64,000 nucleotides of DNA from Vulcanimicrobiota bacterium (lineage in GTDB: Bacteria > Vulcanimicrobiota > Vulcanimicrobiia > Vulcanimicrobiales > Vulcanimicrobiaceae): assembly GCA_003140215.1 (NCBI GenBank), contig PLJL01000001.1, positions 1 through 64,000 of the forward strand, given 5' to 3'. Positions 59,149 to 64,000 of this stretch are shown piece after piece (within the stretch, counting starts at the first letter, position 1; each line of letters opens with the position of its first letter). Under the pieces are notes generated by a model that searched no databases, was not told the DNA's origin, and saw only the letters and a program-made list of their open reading frames with translations. The translations under genes were made by a program, and so were the position numbers.

Positions 59149-60159
59149 ATGACGGCCACCACCCAGCAGCAAACCGGCGTGACGATGACCAACGTCGAGG
59201 CGGTGCGGACGACGCTGCACGCAGCGTTGGTGCGCGACGATCGCGTGCTCGTCATGGGCGAGGACGTGGGCGCACGCGGCAACGTCTTCCTGATCACCAA
59301 GGGGTTTCTCGAGGAGTTCGGGCCGCAGCGCATCATCGACACGCCGCTGGCCGAAGCATCGATCGTCGGCATCGCGATCGGGATGGCGATGGAAGGGCTG
59401 CGGCCGATCGCCGAGATCCAGTTCGCCGACTTCATCTATCCCGCGTTCAACCAGATCGTCGGCGAGGCGGCCAAGGTTCGCTACCGGTCCAACGGGGACT
59501 ACACCTGTCCGCTGGTCATTCGCACGCCCTACGGCGGCGGCGTGCGCGGCGCGCTCTCGCACTCGGTTTCGATCGAAGCGCTGTTCTACCACGTTCCGGG
59601 GCTGACGATTCTGGCGCCGTCGACGCCGGCGGACATCAAGGGTTTGCTCAACGCCGCGATCGAGTGCCCCGACCCCGTGCTATTCCTGGAGCACAAGAAG
59701 ACGTACCGCAGCGTCAAAGGCGAGGTCCCCGGCGGGTACTACACGATCCCGATCGGCAAGGCCGACGTGAAGAAGGCCGGGACGCAGCTCAGCGTCGTCT
59801 CGTACGGCTACAACCTGCACCAAGCGCTCGACGCGGCGAACCGGCTCGAGGGCGACGGGATCTCGGTCGAAGTCATCGACCTGCGGTCGATCCGTCCCAT
59901 GGACAAAGGCACGATCCTCGAGAGCGTGCGCAAGACGCGCAAGCTGCTCATCGTGCACGAGGACAACAAATTCGGCGGGATCGGCGCCGAGATCAGCGCG
60001 ATGGTCGCCGAGGAGGCGTTCTTCGAGCTCGACGCGCCGATCCGCCGCCTGGCCGGCCCCGACGTCCCCGCCATGGGCTATGCGCTACCGCTCGAAGAAG
60101 AGTTCATGACGTCGACCGAGGAGATGGTTGACGCGATGCGAGAGTTGGCGAGATTTTAG
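59149..60159 (+). CDS. 2-oxoacid dehydrogenase E1 beta subunit
   Basis: 336 aa. MGEDVGARGNVFLITKGF, IDTPLAEASIVGIAIGMAMEG, EIQFADFIYPAFNQIVGEAAK, RTPYGGGVRGALSHS and EVIDLRSIRPMD are E1 beta signatures. Starts 10 bp after E1 alpha ends; a GTG and an ATG 33-39 bases in are alternative starts. Together with E1 alpha it decarboxylates the 2-oxoacid and acylates E2. Confidence 0.92.
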   Translation: MTATTQQQTGVTMTNVEAVRTTLHAALVRDDRVLVMGEDVGARGNVFLITKGFLEEFGPQRIIDTPLAEASIVGIAIGMAMEGLRPIAEIQFADFIYPAFNQIVGEAAKVRYRSNGDYTCPLVIRTPYGGGVRGALSHSVSIEALFYHVPGLTILAPSTPADIKGLLNAAIECPDPVLFLEHKKTYRSVKGEVPGGYYTIPIGKADVKKAGTQLSVVSYGYNLHQALDAANRLEGDGISVEVIDLRSIRPMDKGTILESVRKTRKLLIVHEDNKFGGIGAEISAMVAEEAFFELDAPIRRLAGPDVPAMGYALPLEEEFMTSTEEMVDAMRELARF

Positions 60160-60160
60160 C

Positions 60161-61546
60161 ATGGCCACCACGATCACGATGCCGCAACTGGGCGAAACGG
60201 TCACCGAGGGCACCGTCGCGCAGTGGCTCAAGAAGCCGGGCGACAGCGTGGAGAAGTACGAAGCGTTCGTCGAGGTATCGACCGACAAGGTCAATGCCGA
60301 AGTGCCGTCGCCCGTCACCGGGATCATTCGCGAGCTGATCGTCAAGGAAGGCGAGACCGTACCGACCGGTACGCCGATCGCCATCATCGACGACGTCGCG
60401 ACCGAGAGCACGCCGCTCCCCAACGGGAGCGCCCTTCGACAGGCTCAGGACAGGCTCTCTCCCTCCGAACAGGTCGCGGAAGCGAATCATCAGGCGAGCG
60501 ACGAGCCCGTACCGGGAGGCAACGTGGGCCTCGGCGGCCCCGCCTACAACGCGCCGCCCCCGCCCTCCAACGGCGCGTCGGGCGCCTCGGCGGCAACCAC
60601 GCCGGGCGGAACGCGCGTCTCTCCTGCTGTTCGGCGCCTGGCACGCGAGCATCGGATCGACCTCGCGCAGGTGCGCGGGAGCGGCGATCACGGCCGCATC
60701 ACCGCGAACGACATTCTCGCGGCCGCGGCTCCCGCCGCTGCGGGAGCCGTCGCGCTGCCGCCTACGGCGGCTAGCGCAACCGCGGTAGCCGTCACGCCGG
60801 CGCCGACTGCGGCGCGAACCACTGGGAAGCCGACGTACGGTTCGGCGCGGCCGGGCGACGTCATCCCGTTGACGCAAGCGCGCAAGATCATCGCCGCGCG
60901 CATGGTCGACTCCAAGCGCAACGCGCCGCACGCCTGGACCATGACCGAAGTCGACGTCACCAACGTGTGGAAGTGGCGCGCGCGCGAAAAGGACGCGTTC
61001 GAGCGCAGCAACGGCGTCAAGCTCACGCTGCTGCCCTTCTTCATCCGCGCCGCGGTGGAGTCGCTGGCCGCGTTTCCGCTCATGAACTCGACCTTTGCCG
61101 AGGATGGGATCCACGTCCACGGCGAGATCAACATCGGGCTCGCGATCGCGGCAGGCGGCAACCTCGTCGTGCCGGTGATCCGCAACGCGGACCAGCTGTC
61201 GATCACCGGGATCGCGCTTGCGGCGGGCGAGCTGATCGACAAGGCGCGCCGCAACCGGCTCGGCGCGGACGACCTCGCGGGCGGAACGTTTACGGTCAAC
61301 AACACCGGCGCCAACGGATCGATCTTGAGCGCGCCGATCCTCGTCCCGGGTCAGACCGGGATCGTGACCACCGAAGCTGTCGTGAAGCGGGCGGTGGTTC
61401 GCGACGACGATTCGATCGCGATCCGCTCGATGATGAACGTTTGCCTGTCGCTCGACCACCGGGTCGTCGACGGAGCCGTCGCGAGCGGTTTCTTGAGCGA
61501 TCTCCGCAAGCGCTTCGAAGCAATGGGACCGACGGGCGCGCTGTGA
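60161..61546 (+). CDS. Dihydrolipoamide acyltransferase E2
   Basis: 461 aa. Lipoyl domain residues 1-78 with modified Lys in EVSTDKVNAEVPSP; linker 80-150; peripheral-subunit-binding domain VSPAVRRLAREHRIDLAQV and GSGDHGRITANDIL; Ala/Pro linker; catalytic domain with SLDHRVVDGAVASGFL (His and Asp of the active site). Starts 1 bp after E1 beta. The first linker carries ALRQAQDRLSPSEQ, encoded by a palindromic element known to be scattered in many genomes. E3 is not in the window. Confidence 0.93.
   Translation: MATTITMPQLGETVTEGTVAQWLKKPGDSVEKYEAFVEVSTDKVNAEVPSPVTGIIRELIVKEGETVPTGTPIAIIDDVATESTPLPNGSALRQAQDRLSPSEQVAEANHQASDEPVPGGNVGLGGPAYNAPPPPSNGASGASAATTPGGTRVSPAVRRLAREHRIDLAQVRGSGDHGRITANDILAAAAPAAAGAVALPPTAASATAVAVTPAPTAARTTGKPTYGSARPGDVIPLTQARKIIAARMVDSKRNAPHAWTMTEVDVTNVWKWRAREKDAFERSNGVKLTLLPFFIRAAVESLAAFPLMNSTFAEDGIHVHGEINIGLAIAAGGNLVVPVIRNADQLSITGIALAAGELIDKARRNRLGADDLAGGTFTVNNTGANGSILSAPILVPGQTGIVTTEAVVKRAVVRDDDSIAIRSMMNVCLSLDHRVVDGAVASGFLSDLRKRFEAMGPTGAL
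60431..60465. repeat. Interspersed palindromic element inside the E2 gene
   Basis: GCCCTTCGACAGGCTCAGGA with CAGGCTCTCTC continues in frame and adds about 11 residues to the E2 linker. The core CTTCGACAGGCTCAGGACAG resembles a short repeat I know from many unrelated bacterial genomes, where it is translated as LRQAQDRL, STGSGQA or LSLSKG depending on frame. All three readings are open here. Confidence 0.75.
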
Positions 61547-63108
61547 AGGGTTCGGCCGCCGGCCGAGCCCAGCAGATACGGCGAGGGGCATTGCTTCTCG
61601 CCGTATTCGTAGCTGCCGCGGTCCCTGCGGCAGCCGCGATCGACGACCAGCCGGCCGGCCTGATTCCCTCGAGCGCGACGTTGGCGCGCGTGCGCGCATT
61701 GTACGAGCGCGGTCACAACCGCGAGCATTCGCGCACGGTGACGATCGAGGAAGAGTGGCGCCTGTTTCAGGACGGGACCGTCGGCGCGTTCAAGGTGAAC
61801 CGCTGGGGCAAGGACATCCGTGAGACCACCACGCTGGGGCCGCTTTCGTACGAGCGCGGCGTACTGCACGGCGTGCGCTGGGAGCAGAACCGCAACGGCG
61901 TCACCTTCACGCTTACCGGGATCCACGAGCAGCGCGACGCGATCACCGATCGCGCCTTTCGCGATCCGAACGACGATCGCGACGTCCGTGTCGTGGGCGA
62001 CTCCGTCCCGCTCAACGCGTACGTCGTCGAGGTCAACCCGCCGGCGGGTCGCCGCGAGTGGTTGTTCATCGACAAGCGCAGCGGCAACATCGTGCGCCGC
62101 GAGTACGTCGAGCGGCGGCGCCGGTACGTCAGCACGTACGACGACTACCGCTCGGTCGAGGGGGTTCCGGAGCCGTCTCGGGTGCGGACGACCGATTCGC
62201 TGGGCAACGAGCGCGAACAGATCTTGGTGACCCGGCTGCTCGACCCGACGCCCGATCCGCAAGAGGTCGAGATGCCGTCGTCGCGCCGGGTTGTGGAGTT
62301 CCCCGAACGTCAGACGACGGTGCGGCTGCCGGTGCGCTTCATCAACGGCTTGGCGGTCGTGCGCGTCATCGTGGGCCGGGCCGGCTACGACTTCTTGCTC
62401 GACTCAGGCGCCGCGGGGATCGTGATCGATCCCTCGGTCGTCGACCAGCAGGGTTACGAGCGCTACGGCCAACGCATGGGGTCGACGCTAGGCTCCTTCC
62501 CGGAGTCGACGACGATCGTTCCGCAGATGACGATCGGCGGGCTGCGCATGCGCAACATCGTCGCCCGCGTGGTGCAGATACCGTTTCACGTCGACAATCG
62601 CACGCGCGTCGCCGGACTGCTCGGCTTCGACTTTTTTGCCGACACCGTCGTCCACATCGATCTCGACAAGAGCGTGGCCGAAGCGATCGCGCCGGACCAC
62701 TTTCACGCCCCGGCTGACGCGAGCTCGGTCAGCGTGGCGCTCGACGACAAGACGCCGGCCGTCCGCGCGCGCGCCGGTACCGCCAGCGGTCGGGTCGTCC
62801 TCGACACCGGCGCGAACCGGACCGTTTTCGAATCCGCCTTCGCCGAGCGCGGCGACTTCTCGCCCGAGCGGTTGGCGACGACGATGCACGTTCGGGGGAT
62901 GGGCGGCTTCGCCACCGCCGAACCGACCCGCGTGCCGACCTTCGAACTGGGCGGCATCTACACGCGCCAAGCCACCGCCGACGTCTCCAACGCGGACCTC
63001 GGAACCGAAGACCTCGACGGCGTGATCGGCACCGACCTGCTGCGCTCCTACGATCTGTGGTTCAACTACCGCCTCAACTCCGTCGTCCTGCGCCGCGCCA
63101 AACGCTAG
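61543..63108 (+). CDS. Secreted retropepsin-like aspartic protease, two lobes
   Basis: 521 aa from a GTG overlapping the E2 stop (GTGA). Signal peptide (ALLLAVFVAAAVPAAAA). Residues about 30-240 form a beta-rich domain of outer-membrane carrier type; then two aspartyl-protease-like lobes, one with FLLDSGAAGIVID, one with VVLDTGANRTVFES, each followed by a GLLGFDFF/GVIGTDLL turn typical of retropepsins. The first motif has DSG and the second DTG. Possibly a clan AA peptidase active as a single chain. Function in this operon unknown. Confidence 0.82.
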   Translation: MKGSAAGRAQQIRRGALLLAVFVAAAVPAAAAIDDQPAGLIPSSATLARVRALYERGHNREHSRTVTIEEEWRLFQDGTVGAFKVNRWGKDIRETTTLGPLSYERGVLHGVRWEQNRNGVTFTLTGIHEQRDAITDRAFRDPNDDRDVRVVGDSVPLNAYVVEVNPPAGRREWLFIDKRSGNIVRREYVERRRRYVSTYDDYRSVEGVPEPSRVRTTDSLGNEREQILVTRLLDPTPDPQEVEMPSSRRVVEFPERQTTVRLPVRFINGLAVVRVIVGRAGYDFLLDSGAAGIVIDPSVVDQQGYERYGQRMGSTLGSFPESTTIVPQMTIGGLRMRNIVARVVQIPFHVDNRTRVAGLLGFDFFADTVVHIDLDKSVAEAIAPDHFHAPADASSVSVALDDKTPAVRARAGTASGRVVLDTGANRTVFESAFAERGDFSPERLATTMHVRGMGGFATAEPTRVPTFELGGIYTRQATADVSNADLGTEDLDGVIGTDLLRSYDLWFNYRLNSVVLRRAKR

Positions 63109-63123
63109 CCGATCGTCGCGTAT

Positions 63124-63669
63124 CTAGTGGCCGTCGCTCGACCAGTGTAGCGGGTCGTTGGCGAGCTTCATCACGCCGAACGACGCGCCGATCCCCCACA
63201 GCGCCTGATTCGTTCCGTCGCGCGGGCCGGTGTCGACCGCGAGATGATGACCTTTGGCGTCGGCGATCGCGAGATCGCCGACCCACGCGATCTCCAGGTC
63301 GATCGCCAAGCCTTGGGTGTGTCGCGAAGTCAGCAGCGGCTCGTACGCGATCCCGTACGCCGCCACCATCGCCGCGGCCGCCGCCACGGATTCGTCGACG
63401 GTCGGGTGAACCCAATTGATCTCCACGCCCGACATCGGCGGCACGGCGCGCGGCGCGATCTTACGGTTCGCGATCTGCCATGCGTAGTGCATGAGGTATG
63501 CCAGCTGTTTGGGGCGGAAGGTGGCGCCGATCGAGACGGCCGCATCGCCCGCGCCCAGCGCATCCAAGAAGCGCTTCACCTTGTCGCGGAACGGCACCAT
63601 GAGGCGGTCGACGCTGTCGCTCGCCGGAAAGCGCGTGCACCACTCCGGCCCGCTCAACTCGTTCGCCAT
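63124..63669 (-). CDS. M15-family peptidase-like protein
   Basis: 181 aa. Motif SRHTQGLAIDLEI (SxHxxGxAxD) and C-terminal DPLHWSSDGH supply the zinc His, Asp and His of D-Ala-D-Ala carboxypeptidase or endolysin-type M15 enzymes. No signal peptide is visible, so it may be a phage-lysin-like or cytoplasmic form. Converges on the aspartic protease gene, 15 bp apart. Confidence 0.75.
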   Translation of the reverse strand: MANELSGPEWCTRFPASDSVDRLMVPFRDKVKRFLDALGAGDAAVSIGATFRPKQLAYLMHYAWQIANRKIAPRAVPPMSGVEINWVHPTVDESVAAAAAMVAAYGIAYEPLLTSRHTQGLAIDLEIAWVGDLAIADAKGHHLAVDTGPRDGTNQALWGIGASFGVMKLANDPLHWSSDGH

Positions 63670-63742
63670 CCGGCTACCTCACTGACTACGCGATGCTCGC
63701 GCCCTTCTCGCGCCGGTGCGCCGCCACCCCCGGGACTCGGGG

Positions 63743-64000
63743 CTAGCGGCGCCGCTCCCGGCGGCGGTCCTCACGCGCGTCGAGCAGCACCGAGGTGATG
63801 AACGCCGTCTTGCCTTCGGCGTACGAATCCCGGTCGTCGCGGAAGCGCTCGGCCAGGCTCCGCTTGAGGGTGCCGTAGGCGGCGGCGAGCGCCGCATCGG
63901 CGCGCAGCGTGTCGCGCAGGATCAGATGGGCTTGCAATGCCGCGGACCCCGAGGCGCAGACGTAGAGGTGTTGCCGCGGCAACTCGGCCGGCGCGCGAAA
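63743..64000 (-). CDS. GrpB-family (UPF0157) protein, 5' part outside the window
   Basis: Only the C-terminal 85 codons are present; the frame is open to the window edge (reads RAPAELPRQHLYVCASGS inward). LILRDTLRADAALAAAYGTL and KRSLAERF, then SYAEGKTAFI match the GrpB/UPF0157 nucleotidyltransferase-like family. Ends in an Arg-rich tail. The start lies beyond base 64000. Confidence 0.75.
   Translation of the reverse strand, partial: FRAPAELPRQHLYVCASGSAALQAHLILRDTLRADAALAAAYGTLKRSLAERFRDDRDSYAEGKTAFITSVLLDAREDRRRERRR

Noticed and set aside
60967-61542. Extended reading frame joined to the aspartic protease gene
   Set aside because: The extra 190 codons overlap the E2 catalytic domain in another frame; the GTG overlapping the E2 stop and the signal peptide right after it give the better start.

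Overview
The window is GC-rich bacterial chromosome, densely coded on both strands, with many ATGA, GTGA and TTGA stop/start overlaps and frequent GTG or TTG starts. No rRNA, tRNA, CRISPR array, insertion sequence or prophage block is visible. The very high GC, the tandem family of streptogramin-lyase-like lipoproteins and the Lys/Ala/Pro-rich histone-H1-like proteins would fit a little-studied soil phylum such as Candidatus Eremiobacterota (WPS-2) or a relative. That placement is a guess from gene content; nothing here fixes the taxonomy.

Layout. 0-6.2 kb: tyrosine recombinase, acetyl-CoA synthetase, two membrane proteins, a GH125 mannosidase. 6.2-13.7 kb: an ECF sigma factor followed by an unusual protein that joins an anti-sigma zinc finger to an O6-methylguanine-DNA methyltransferase, a candidate structured RNA with a strong terminator, then pyroglutamyl peptidase, a PHP phosphoesterase with a histone-H1-like tail, an oligopeptide-binding lipoprotein and pyrE. 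13.7-21.9 kb (mostly minus): MBL hydrolase, an RCK-membrane-RCK protein, and a run glcF, M14 peptidase, ETF-quinone oxidoreductase, thiS, thiG, rhodanese. 21.8-24 kb: an accessory pocket flanked by a duplicated glcF 5' end, with two hypothetical genes and a frameshifted remnant. 25.2-36.9 kb: a LytS/LytTR two-component system divergent from aceA-aceB; gntR-glcD-glcE divergent from gcl-hyi-garR, with a promoter and two perfect palindromic operators between them. 36.9-38.9 kb: a small cassette region (XRE regulator plus membrane protein; VapD; DUF4258/DUF2283) whose modules are separated by direct repeats derived from the garR 3' end. 38.9-51.3 kb: FAD oxidoreductase, a phasin-like protein, PrsW-type membrane proteins, gltB, STAS protein, M20 amidohydrolase, acyl-CoA ligase, transglutaminase-like protein, H1-like protein. 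51.4-57.8 kb: three Vgb-like propeller lipoproteins alternating with two small Ig-like lipoproteins. 58.1-64 kb: 2-oxoacid dehydrogenase E1alpha-E1beta-E2, a secreted retropepsin-like protease, an M15 peptidase and the end of a GrpB-family gene.

Metabolic logic. Acs, the glyoxylate shunt (AceA, AceB), glycolate oxidation (GlcD, GlcE, GlcF) and the glycerate pathway (Gcl, Hyi, GarR) together describe growth on C2 compounds: acetate enters through acetyl-CoA and the shunt, while glycolate is oxidised to glyoxylate, which is either condensed to malate or carboligated and reduced to glycerate. The GntR repressor is probably autoregulated and controls both glcDE and gcl-hyi-garR from one 130-bp region. 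glcF lies about 10 kb away in another operon.
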